A DNA stretch of 11,684 nucleotides from Spirochaetaceae bacterium (GTDB taxonomy: Bacteria > Spirochaetota > Spirochaetia > DSM-27196 > PXBQ01): assembly GCA_003566875.1 (NCBI GenBank), contig PXBQ01000566.1, positions 1 to 11,684 of the forward strand, in the 5' to 3' direction. The notes beneath the pieces were generated by a model. It made no database searches, had not been told where the DNA came from, and saw only the letters and a program-made list of their open reading frames with translations. Positions 1 to 6,166 of this stretch are shown piece by piece (positions within the stretch are counted from its first letter, which is position 1; each line of letters begins with the position of its first letter). The position numbers were made by a program, and so were the translations under genes.

Positions 1-73
1 AGATGTACTCAACCCCTTCCTTCTGTATCACGTCCACGATTATTTCTGCCCCGGTCTTTTTCTGTTTTGCCAT
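1..73 (-). CDS. Acetolactate synthase large subunit-like TPP enzyme, N-terminal fragment
   Basis: Only the first 24 codons are in the window; the gene runs off the left edge. The reading MAKQKKTGAEIIVDVIQKEG followed by VEYI is the typical start of the acetolactate synthase large subunit and related thiamine-diphosphate enzymes. In this family the first helix after 'TGA' packs against the loop that holds the cofactor-activating glutamate. The start is secure: AAGGAGGAGA (81-90 on the complement) lies 7 bases before the ATG, and a strong promoter sits just upstream. The biosynthetic enzyme condenses pyruvate for branched-chain amino acid synthesis. Oxalyl-CoA decarboxylase, benzoylformate decarboxylase or another member of the same superfamily cannot be excluded from so short a piece. 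Seen: the sequence and the ribosome site. Inferred: the specific product. Confidence 0.62.
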   Translation of the reverse strand, partial: MAKQKKTGAEIIVDVIQKEGVEYI

Positions 74-103
74 TCCGCGATCTCCTCCTTTAGAGTTAGC
101 TAA

Positions 104-132
104 ATAATATGTGACTCCGGTAATTGTGTCAA
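104..132 (-). promoter_or_regulatory. Near-consensus sigma-70-type promoter for the acetolactate-synthase-like gene
   Basis: On the complement, TTGACA (127-132) is separated by exactly 17 bases from TATTAT (104-109). That is a perfect -35 and a -10 with one mismatch. Transcription should start near base 97, leaving a leader of about 24 bases before the ATG at 73. Two runs of seven A on the plus strand (134-140 and 143-149) lie directly upstream of the -35, where an UP element for the RNA polymerase alpha subunit would be. An 8-bp palindrome TTAGCTAA (96-103) falls at the expected start point and could be an operator or chance. Confidence 0.75.
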
Positions 133-357
133 TAAAAAAACGAAAAAAAGGTTATGTTTTGATCTGGTCAAGAATGATACTCATTATTTGGGATGTAATC
201 TCGGCATACATTCCTTTCATATAAATTTTTATCTATTTAGTCTGTGTTTTTTACCGCAAAAAATGCAGATCTTAATCGATGGAGATACGTTATAGATGGA
301 AAATGGCTTGTCCACCGCGGGGGATAGTCTCGGTCGCTGTGAATCGGTTTCTTTGTG
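133..357. other. AT-rich intergenic region between divergent operons
   Basis: This stretch lies between the two divergent promoters and holds no convincing gene. Its base composition is much richer in A and T than the flanking coding DNA. Apart from the A-tracts near 134-149 I see only weak promoter-like hexamers, such as TATAAA at 220-225 without a matching -35. I found no clear long inverted repeat, riboswitch or tRNA. No tandem direct repeats of the CarH/LitR operator kind were recognised, although such light-control sites are known upstream of some bacterial carotenoid operons. Confidence 0.6.
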
Positions 358-387
358 CTGACCTAAAGCAAAACTCCGTAGTATATT
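358..387 (+). promoter_or_regulatory. Candidate promoter of the carotenoid operon
   Basis: CTGACC (358-363, four matches to TTGACA) and TATATT (382-387, five matches to TATAAT) are 18 bases apart. The predicted start is near 394, about 33 bases before the crtI ATG. A GGAG at 414-417, nine bases before the ATG at 427, is the ribosome-binding site. The weak -35 suggests the promoter might need an activator or an alternative sigma factor. That is inference. Confidence 0.45.
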
Positions 388-426
388 GGGTGCGTCATCA
401 AGAAGCAAAGACTGGAGAGTAAAAAA

Positions 427-1902
427 ATGAAGGAAAAGCGACGTGCGTGTGTTGTAGGTGGTGGGTTCGGCGGCTTAACAACCGCGGCCCTTCTCGCGCG
501 ATCCGGCTGGAAAGTGACATTGGTCGAGAAGAACTCCGAGCTTGGTGGTCGCGCGCGGGCGTGGCACGAAAAAGGCTTCGTGTTCGACATGGGCCCATCG
601 TGGTACCTCATGCCGGAGGTGTTCGAGCAGTTTTTCGCGTACTTCGGCGAAAAACGTGAGAATTTTTACGCGCTGAACCGATTGGACCCGTACTATCGAG
701 TTTTTTGGGACGATGGATCGGTAGACATCACTCCGGATATCGAGAAAACGCGAGCGACTTTCGCGACGTTTGAGCCGAACGGCGACGAAAAGCTCACGCG
801 TTACATGGCGGGCGCGAAGTACAAGTACGACATCGCGATGAAGGAATTTCTGTACCGCGACTACAAGAACGTCTTTCAGTTTTTAAACAAGAGAATTCTG
901 CTCGAAGGGACCAAGATGAACATTTTTTCGGGGCTCGACTCGTTCGTGCGTCGATACTTCACGAGTGACCGTGCGGCGCAGATTCTCGAGTACGCGATGG
1001 TTTTCCTCGGGAGCAGCCCGAAGAATGCCCCCGCGTTGTACTCAATTATGTCGCACGTCGATCTCGATCTTGGGGTGTTTTTCCCACAAGGTGGTATGAC
1101 TTCGGTCGTCTCGGGGCTTTCTCGACTCGCCGAGTCACTCGGGGTCGAGATCAGAACATCAAGCCCTGTCACGCGTCTCGCGGTCACCGGTGGACGAGTA
1201 GACGCGGTCAAGACCGAGAACGATACGATTCCGTGCGACCTGGCCGTCGTGAACGCCGACTACGCGTTCGCCGAGTCGCGACTCTTGCCTCCCGAGTATC
1301 GGACGTACTCGGAAAAGTACTGGAACAAGCGCACGTGGGCGCCGTCGATGTTCATACTGTACCTCGGGCTCTCGAAAAAACTCGCGAAAACGGTCCACCA
1401 CAACCTGTACTTTTCGACTCCCTGGGACGATCATTTCGACACAATTTTCAAAAACCCGGCGTGGCCCGAAAACCCGTCGTACTACGTAAGCTGCGCATCG
1501 TACGACGATCCCACGGTCGCGCCCGAAGGCCACGAAAACGTGTTCTTTTTGGTCCCCGTAGCGCCGGGGCTCGAGGACACCGACGAGATCCGGGAGAAGT
1601 ACGCGGAGAAAATTCTCGACCATTTTGAGCGGCTTACCGGAGAAACGATTCGAGATTCGATCATCATCCGCCGAGTATATTCGCACCGGGATTTTGCGGC
1701 GGATTACAACGCGTTCAAAGGGTCCGCACTCGGACTTGCGCATACTCTCAATCAAACCGCCGTGTTCCGGCCTGGGCACCGCAGCAAGCGGGTCGGTAAT
1801 CTGTATTACTCAGGCCAGTACACGCATCCGGGCGTCGGAGTACCGATGACGTTTATCGCGTCACAGGTCGTGTCGAATTTGATCGATAAGGATCAGCGAT
1901 GA
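427..1902 (+). CDS. crtI: Phytoene desaturase (CrtI family)
   Basis: This 491-residue FAD-dependent desaturase introduces double bases into phytoene on the way to lycopene-type carotenoids and probably acts at the cytoplasmic membrane surface. The N-terminus has the dinucleotide-binding motif CVVGGGFGGLTTAALLARSG (GGGFGG at 11-16), then E34 to contact the ribose and GGRARAW (40-46). DMGPSWYLMP follows at about 54-63, typical of CrtI. A second conserved patch, PQGGMTSVVSGLSRLAESLG, lies mid-protein. The C-terminus (457 onward) has GNLYYSGQYTHPGVGVPMT, the CrtI signature that completes the flavin site. The length is normal for the family (about 490-510). It leads a four-gene operon and overlaps crtB by four bases. 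The number of desaturation steps cannot be read from sequence. CrtN- or CrtD-type activities are close alternatives, but pairing with a C20-type prenyl synthase favours phytoene as substrate. Confidence 0.9.
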   Translation: MKEKRRACVVGGGFGGLTTAALLARSGWKVTLVEKNSELGGRARAWHEKGFVFDMGPSWYLMPEVFEQFFAYFGEKRENFYALNRLDPYYRVFWDDGSVDITPDIEKTRATFATFEPNGDEKLTRYMAGAKYKYDIAMKEFLYRDYKNVFQFLNKRILLEGTKMNIFSGLDSFVRRYFTSDRAAQILEYAMVFLGSSPKNAPALYSIMSHVDLDLGVFFPQGGMTSVVSGLSRLAESLGVEIRTSSPVTRLAVTGGRVDAVKTENDTIPCDLAVVNADYAFAESRLLPPEYRTYSEKYWNKRTWAPSMFILYLGLSKKLAKTVHHNLYFSTPWDDHFDTIFKNPAWPENPSYYVSCASYDDPTVAPEGHENVFFLVPVAPGLEDTDEIREKYAEKILDHFERLTGETIRDSIIIRRVYSHRDFAADYNAFKGSALGLAHTLNQTAVFRPGHRSKRVGNLYYSGQYTHPGVGVPMTFIASQVVSNLIDKDQR

Positions 1903-2726
1903 AACCTCGCGCGCAATCGGTGCACAAAACCGCGTTCAAACGTGGGAGTCGAACGTACTTCAACTCGAGTTTGTTTTTTCCACGGGCGGTACGCGACGAT
2001 GTATTCGTTTTGTATGGTTTTGTTCGCACCGCGGACAACTACGTCGATGCCGTTCCACAGGACGCGGCCGGATTTCGGTCATTCCGGGAGCGGTATGACC
2101 GTGCGGTTCGTGGACAGAAGAGCGGCGATGTTATCGTCGATTCGTTTGTCGAGTTGATGAGGCGCACGTCGATCGAACGCGTCTGGGTCGATGCCTTTCT
2201 CGACGCGATGGCCGCGGACCTCAAAAAAAACCGTTACGCGACAATCGACGAGACCATCGCGTACATGTACGGCAGCGCGGAGGTCGTCGGCCTGTTCATG
2301 TGCGCGATCCTCGGACTCCCGGAACGACTCCACGATCAGGCAAAACTGCTCGGCCGCTCGATGCAGATTATCAACTTCGTACGAGATATCGCCGAGGACA
2401 ACGAGTTCGACCGCACGTACCTGCCGATCGACGAAACGCGGCTTCCGGACCTGAACGAGGCATCCGCTTCGGCCGATCCCGATGAGTTTCGCCATTTCAT
2501 CATGCGACAACTCGCGCGATACGCGGAGTGGCGCCGTAGCGCGAACGGTGCGTTTGCCGCGATCCCTCGCCGGTACATGGTACCGATCAAGACCGCCGCG
2601 GAGATGTACGACTGGACTGCGGAGCGGATCCGGCGCGATCCTTTTATCGTGTATCGAAAGAAGGTCAAGCCGTCGCGTTTGCGTATCTTCAGCCGCGTTC
2701 TTGCGAACACGTTAACCCGGAGGTGA
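1899..2726 (+). CDS. crtB: Phytoene synthase (CrtB, squalene/phytoene synthase family)
   Basis: This 275-residue enzyme should condense two geranylgeranyl diphosphates head-to-head to phytoene, the first committed carotenoid step. Both magnesium-diphosphate sites are visible. The first is LYGFVRTADNYVD with D46 and D50 (usual form DDxxD, here DNYVD). The second is GRSMQIINFVRDIAED (152-167, D163 and D167), followed by NEFDRTYLP. The segment AYMYGSAEVVGLFMC (121-135) is the usual family helix. The protein is slightly shorter than many CrtB proteins (about 290-310), with the loss at the ends rather than in the core. The ATG overlaps the crtI stop in an ATGA, which suggests translational coupling; AAGGAT lies just upstream. 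Dehydrosqualene synthase (CrtM) is the main alternative, but the downstream C20-type synthase argues against it. Confidence 0.9.
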   Translation: MKPRAQSVHKTAFKRGSRTYFNSSLFFPRAVRDDVFVLYGFVRTADNYVDAVPQDAAGFRSFRERYDRAVRGQKSGDVIVDSFVELMRRTSIERVWVDAFLDAMAADLKKNRYATIDETIAYMYGSAEVVGLFMCAILGLPERLHDQAKLLGRSMQIINFVRDIAEDNEFDRTYLPIDETRLPDLNEASASADPDEFRHFIMRQLARYAEWRRSANGAFAAIPRRYMVPIKTAAEMYDWTAERIRRDPFIVYRKKVKPSRLRIFSRVLANTLTRR

Positions 2727-2727
2727 C

Positions 2728-3789
2728 ATGGCTACTTATCTCGAAACAACGCGCGGCGCGATAATAGCGCGTCTCAACGATGTGCTTTCCGCCGATGCCG
2801 ATGTCTTTTTGGACGTGAACGGTTGGGGCGCCGACGTCTCGCGTAGACTCGTGAGTTACATGAGACCGGGTAAGATGATTCGCGGAGCGTTGACGGTGCT
2901 CTCGACACAAATGTACTCGGGAGATTACGCGCCCGCGCTCGACGCGGCAGTTTCGATGGAGCTTATTCAGGCGTTTCTTTTAATCCACGACGACATTATG
3001 GACCGTGACACGGTGCGGCGCGGCAATCCGTCGGTTCATCGCCAGTACGAGCTGTACTCGGACAAGCAAGACATTCCAGATCGCGCGCACTTCGGCGTCT
3101 CGATGGCGATCTGTGCGGGAGACGTCGCGGTTCTTCGAGCGTTCGACCTGGTGTCGCGTCTCGCGATCCCCGATGGGATCGTTCGTACGGTAATCGGTAC
3201 GATCGCACGCGAAATAGCAACCGTCGGGCTCGCCCAGATGGGCGACGTATACTTCGGTGCGTCCGGGTACGAGCCTTCGGAAGCAGAGATCCTCGACGTC
3301 TACCGGTACAAGACCGCGCGTTACACGTTCTCGCTTCCGTTGATGACCGGCGCGACGATCGCGGGTTGTGACACCGGGACGGTCGAGTCGCTCGGTACGC
3401 TCGGGGAACACGTCGGTATCGCGTTTCAGATCCGGGACGATGAACTCGGGATGATGGGAACCGCAGATGAAATCGGAAAACCCGTCGGTACCGACATCGT
3501 AGAGAACAAAAAAACGCTGTTGAGATCCTGCCTTTTCTCTGCGCTCGATAACACGCCGCAACACGATACGATCCGCGCCGTGTTCGGCGGCGCTCGGGTG
3601 TCACACGACCAGATAGAGCTTGTGCGCGACGCAGTTCGTTCGACCGGTGCTCTCGATCGTGCGGCTCGGAAGGCGAATGAACACGTCGCTGCGGCCGAGG
3701 CTCTCGTCCGCGATCTTGTGGTCCCAAACCCCGAGCTTCGCGAGACTTTGAACGATGTCATCCGTTACGCGGTCACGAGGCGAGTATGA
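2728..3789 (+). CDS. Geranylgeranyl diphosphate synthase (short-chain polyprenyl synthase, IdsA/CrtE type)
   Basis: This 353-residue trans-prenyltransferase lengthens allylic diphosphates with isopentenyl diphosphate. The first aspartate-rich motif is LLIHDDIMDRDTVRRG (DDIMD at 88-92). The second is FQIRDDELGMMG (DDELG at 237-241), the DDxxG form I recall from archaeal-type and actinobacterial IdsA-like enzymes, followed by GKPVGTDIVENKKTLL. The fifth residue before the first motif is phenylalanine (F83). In the Sulfolobus GGPP synthase a phenylalanine at this position limits the chain to C20, so a GGPP product is predicted. GKMIRG (48-53) supplies the usual Lys/Arg substrate contacts. The start follows the crtB stop by one base, and GGAGG (2719-2723) overlaps that stop region. 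It probably supplies phytoene synthase. It may also feed quinone or lipid synthesis. Confidence 0.88.
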   Translation: MATYLETTRGAIIARLNDVLSADADVFLDVNGWGADVSRRLVSYMRPGKMIRGALTVLSTQMYSGDYAPALDAAVSMELIQAFLLIHDDIMDRDTVRRGNPSVHRQYELYSDKQDIPDRAHFGVSMAICAGDVAVLRAFDLVSRLAIPDGIVRTVIGTIAREIATVGLAQMGDVYFGASGYEPSEAEILDVYRYKTARYTFSLPLMTGATIAGCDTGTVESLGTLGEHVGIAFQIRDDELGMMGTADEIGKPVGTDIVENKKTLLRSCLFSALDNTPQHDTIRAVFGGARVSHDQIELVRDAVRSTGALDRAARKANEHVAAAEALVRDLVVPNPELRETLNDVIRYAVTRRV

Positions 3790-4457
3790 GGACCGAAAAA
3801 GAAACACGCGACGAGCGGCCGATCGCGGTCTTGTTCGATATGGATGGCGTAATCGTCGATTCGGAAAACATTCTCGCGGAAGCCGCGATCGAGATGTTTG
3901 CCGAACACGGCGTCCATGTTGAGGCCGACGATTTTCATCCGTTCCGCGGGATGGGAGAAAACGCTTATCTCGGCGGGGTTGCAAAACAGCATTCGGCGGC
4001 GCTCGATATCAGTGTCGCAAAGGCGCGGACGTACGAGCTGTACCGCCGGCGCGTCGCGGGACGGCTCACCGCGCTACCCGGCGCAAAAGAGTTGATCGAG
4101 TTCTGCCGGCTAAACGGGCTCAAGACGGCGCTCGCGTCGAGCGCGGACGCCGAAAAGGTACTCCCGAGTCTTGAGGCGATCGGCGTCTCGCGCGACCGGT
4201 TTGATACGATCATCACGGGAGAAGACGTCGAACGAAAGAAGCCGTATCCCGACATTTATCTTCTCGCGGCCGAGAGAATCGGAGTCGATCCGCGGCGGTG
4301 CATCGTCGTGGAGGATGCCATCAGCGGCGTCGAGGCGGCGATCGCTGCTGGGGCACGGTGTCTTGCGGTGACGACGAGTTATCCACGCGAGAAACTCAAG
4401 CGGGCTCACTGGATCGTGGATTCGCTACTCGAGGCCCCAACCGACGCGTTTGTGTAG
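3786..4457 (+). CDS. HAD superfamily IA phosphatase/phosphomutase-like hydrolase
   Basis: This 223-residue HAD enzyme has all four catalytic motifs. Motif I is VLFDMDGVIVDSE (nucleophile D18, acid/base D20). Motif II is ALASSADAEKV (S118/S119). Motif III is K152 in RKKPYPDIYL. Motif IV is VVEDAISGVEAA (E176, D177). The helical cap between about 25 and 95 contains VEADDFHPFRGMGENAYLGG. From memory this closely resembles the HAD domain of plant SOQ1 and bacterial relatives more than the classical beta-phosphoglucomutase cap; that comparison needs an alignment. The start codon overlaps the prenyl synthase stop (ATGA), so it is very probably the last gene of the crt operon. Its substrate is unknown. 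A prenyl phosphate, a sugar phosphate for carotenoid glycosylation, or an unrelated housekeeping metabolite are all possible. Its 3' end overlaps pdxT by 52 bases on the other strand. Confidence 0.82.
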   Translation: MRTEKETRDERPIAVLFDMDGVIVDSENILAEAAIEMFAEHGVHVEADDFHPFRGMGENAYLGGVAKQHSAALDISVAKARTYELYRRRVAGRLTALPGAKELIEFCRLNGLKTALASSADAEKVLPSLEAIGVSRDRFDTIITGEDVERKKPYPDIYLLAAERIGVDPRRCIVVEDAISGVEAAIAAGARCLAVTTSYPREKLKRAHWIVDSLLEAPTDAFV

Positions 4458-5029
4458 CAGGCGCGCCTCTGCGTGACCATCGACAAAAACAGCTCGTGCA
4501 CCCGCGTATCGTCGGTTAGTTCGGGATGAAACGTCGCGCAGAGACAACGCGACGATCGAACGAGCACCGGATGGTCTTCGTGATGCGCCAGAACTTCAAC
4601 GTCGGGCCCCGTCGCGCGGATAATCGGTGCGCGGATAAACACGCCACGGACCGCAGGGGAACCGAGTTCGCCGGATACGATGTCGGCTTCAAAGCTATCG
4701 ACCTGGCGGCCGTACGCGTTCCTCTCGATCGTAACGTCGATCAATCCCAGCGTTAACTGTTCGCTCTCGCGTATTCTGCGCGCGCATAGAATGGCGCCCG
4801 CGCACGTTCCAAAGATCGGAAATTCCGCCGCCCGAATCGGTTCGAGCAGGCCAAACCTCTCGATCAACATTCCGATCGTCGTGCTCTCGCCGCCCGGAAT
4901 CACGAGACCGTCGAGGCTCGCAATATCCGCGACAGACCGTACGGCGACAGTCCGCGCGCCGATCGTGCGAAACATCGCGTCGTGGCGCGCGTAGTCGCCC
5001 TGAAACGAGAGAATCCCGATCGATACCAC
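4406..5029 (-). CDS. pdxT: PLP synthase glutaminase subunit PdxT
   Basis: PdxT hydrolyses glutamine and channels ammonia to PdxS for pyridoxal 5'-phosphate synthesis in a 12+12 complex. From the GTG at 5029 the protein has 207 residues and begins MVSIGILSFQGDYARHD, matching the usual N-terminus. The class I amidotransferase triad is present: C76 in FGTCAGAILC, H168 and E170 in TFHPELTDD. PGGESTTIGML (45-55) forms the oxyanion and interface loop. A longer reading from an ATG at 5083 would overlap pdxS by 50 bases and add an 18-residue head absent from the family, so I prefer the GTG, four bases after the pdxS stop. Only a weak GGTAAGA precedes it, suggesting coupling to pdxS. The last ~20 residues (RACYTNASVGASSSESTIQ) lie beyond the conserved fold and are encoded opposite the end of the HAD gene. 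Confidence 0.9.
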   Translation of the reverse strand: MVSIGILSFQGDYARHDAMFRTIGARTVAVRSVADIASLDGLVIPGGESTTIGMLIERFGLLEPIRAAEFPIFGTCAGAILCARRIRESEQLTLGLIDVTIERNAYGRQVDSFEADIVSGELGSPAVRGVFIRAPIIRATGPDVEVLAHHEDHPVLVRSSRCLCATFHPELTDDTRVHELFLSMVTQRRACYTNASVGASSSESTIQ

Positions 5030-5033
5030 GGTC

Positions 5034-5981
5034 TTACCAGCCACGACCCGCGATTTTTGTGGTTGCGTCCATCGATGCAACACTTACGCCCATCATCGGT
5101 TCGCCGAGGCCCGCGGAAATGTCCGCAAGTTTCGCTGGGTCGTCGTAGTTGGCAACCGCGTCGACGATCGCGCGGGCGCGTCCGACCGGGTCCGACGACT
5201 TGAAAATGCCCGAACCGACAAAGACCGCCTCGGCGCCCAACTGAATCATGAGCGCGGCGTCGGCCGGAGTCGCGACGCCGCCCGCCGAGAAGTTCGGTAC
5301 CGGCAGACGACCGGTCTCAGCGACCTCGCACACAAGTTCGTACGGAGCGCCGAGGTCCTTCGCCGCCGTCATGAGTTCTTCGCGACGGAGCGTCGTGAGT
5401 CGCCGGATCTCGTCGGTTAAAGTGCGCATATGCCGAACCGCTTCGACAATGTCGCCGGTACCCGCTTCGCCTTTGGTCCGGATCATCGCGGCCCCTTCGC
5501 CGATTCGGCGGAGCGCCTCGCCGAGATCCCGGCAGCCGCACACGAAAGGAACCACGAACTCGTGTTTCTCAACGTGGTACATCTCGTCGGCCGGCGTCAG
5601 GACTTCGCTCTCGTCGATGAAGTCGACTCCGAGAGCCTCGAGAATTCGCGCTTCGACGAAATGCCCAATCCGGCACTTCGCCATGACGGGAATGGTCACG
5701 GCCTTTTGAATCTCCCGTATCATAGCGGGATCCGACATGCGCGCCACGCCGCCGTGCGCGCGAATGTCGGCAGGGACACGCTCGAGTGCCATTACAGCTT
5801 GAGCTCCGGCCTCCGCGGCAATCTTTGCTTGTTCGACGTTTGTGACATCCATGATGACGCCACCTTTTAACATCTCGGCCAAGCCGACCTTGGTCCGCCA
5901 CGTCGCCTTTTGTCGTGCCGACCAACTGCCGTGACTATTCTTTTGTGTCTCGTCGCCGTTTTTCCGAGTGTTTTCGCTCAT
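5034..5981 (-). CDS. pdxS: PLP synthase lyase subunit PdxS
   Basis: PdxS builds pyridoxal 5'-phosphate from ribose 5-phosphate, glyceraldehyde 3-phosphate and ammonia supplied by PdxT. The TIM-barrel sequence is highly conserved: GGVIMDVTNVEQAKIAAEAG (D45, equivalent to D24 of the Bacillus enzyme), IPVMAKCRIGH (K102, equivalent to K81), and AAMIRTKGEAGTGDIVEAV, whose lysine (about K170) corresponds to K149. FVCGCRDLGEA and NFSAGGVATPADAALM are also typical. The protein has 315 residues against about 290-295 normally; the surplus is a polar N-terminal extension of about 20 residues rich in Asn, Lys and Ser. The start is supported by AGAGGAGA (5986-5993 on the complement) five bases before the ATG. 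A downstream start would remove the extension but lacks such a site. It is cotranscribed with pdxT. Confidence 0.97.
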   Translation of the reverse strand: MSENTRKNGDETQKNSHGSWSARQKATWRTKVGLAEMLKGGVIMDVTNVEQAKIAAEAGAQAVMALERVPADIRAHGGVARMSDPAMIREIQKAVTIPVMAKCRIGHFVEARILEALGVDFIDESEVLTPADEMYHVEKHEFVVPFVCGCRDLGEALRRIGEGAAMIRTKGEAGTGDIVEAVRHMRTLTDEIRRLTTLRREELMTAAKDLGAPYELVCEVAETGRLPVPNFSAGGVATPADAALMIQLGAEAVFVGSGIFKSSDPVGRARAIVDAVANYDDPAKLADISAGLGEPMMGVSVASMDATTKIAGRGW

Positions 5982-6030
5982 ATCGTCTCCTCTGGGACCC
6001 TTTTGTTTGTTGGTGGTACCGCCACGACAC

Positions 6031-6043
6031 CGGAAGTCTTCCG
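6031..6043. promoter_or_regulatory. 13-bp perfect palindrome in the pdxST leader, candidate operator
   Basis: CGGAAG-T-CTTCCG is a perfect odd palindrome with 6-bp arms. It lies between the proposed pdxS transcription start (about 6052) and the pdxS ribosome site (5986-5993), a position from which a repressor could block initiation. It is not obviously a MocR/PdxR direct-repeat site. As RNA it could form only a short 5-bp hairpin with a 3-base loop and no U-tract, so it is unlikely to be a terminator. The regulatory role is inferred. Confidence 0.4.
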
Positions 6044-6058
6044 ACGGGCAGTATCGCT

Positions 6059-6087
6059 ACAGTATGTGAGAATGATCGCGTAGTCAA
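6059..6087 (-). promoter_or_regulatory. Candidate pdxST promoter
   Basis: On the complement, TTGACT (6082-6087, five matches to the -35 consensus) is followed after 17 bases by TACTGT (6059-6064, a poor -10 with three matches). The expected start is near 6052 with a leader of about 70 bases. The good -35 with the weak -10 is what supports the call; the exact -10 could be shifted (CATACT overlaps it). Confidence 0.4.
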
Positions 6088-6151
6088 CACGAGTTTGCTA
6101 CCACCCGTGGACAACCCTATACGACCGGCTTGTCTCGCATGTACCGCACCG

Positions 6152-6160
6152 TGGTAGAAT
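6152..6160 (+). promoter_or_regulatory. Extended -10 promoter placed for a leaderless yggS transcript
   Basis: TGG-TAGAAT fits the extended -10 pattern TGn-TATAAT with one mismatch in the hexamer. The hexamer ends six bases before the GTG start at 6167, so RNA synthesis would be expected to begin at or within a base of the start codon. A weak -35, TTGTCT (6130-6135), lies 19 bases upstream; extended -10 promoters do not need a good one. A second hexamer, TATACT (6160-6165), overlaps it. Confidence 0.5.
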
Positions 6161-6166
6161 ATACTC

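Noticed and set aside
1159..1779. Minus-strand open frame of 206 codons opposite crtI
   Set aside because: It lies wholly within crtI, is rich in Arg and Val as expected of antisense GC-rich DNA, and shows no recognisable domain or ribosome site.
2996..3727. Minus-strand open frame of 243 codons opposite the prenyl synthase gene
   Set aside because: Arg/Ser-rich low-complexity translation with no motif; a shadow of the well-supported plus-strand gene.
4459..4468. 10-bp palindrome AGGCGCGCCT just after the HAD stop, considered as a terminator
   Set aside because: It has no loop, no following U-tract, and lies within the pdxT coding region.
6098..6157. 7-bp inverted repeat CTACCAC / GTGGTAG flanking the yggS promoter
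   Set aside because: The arms are short and 46 bases apart; a match of this size is expected by chance, though the second arm overlaps the -10.
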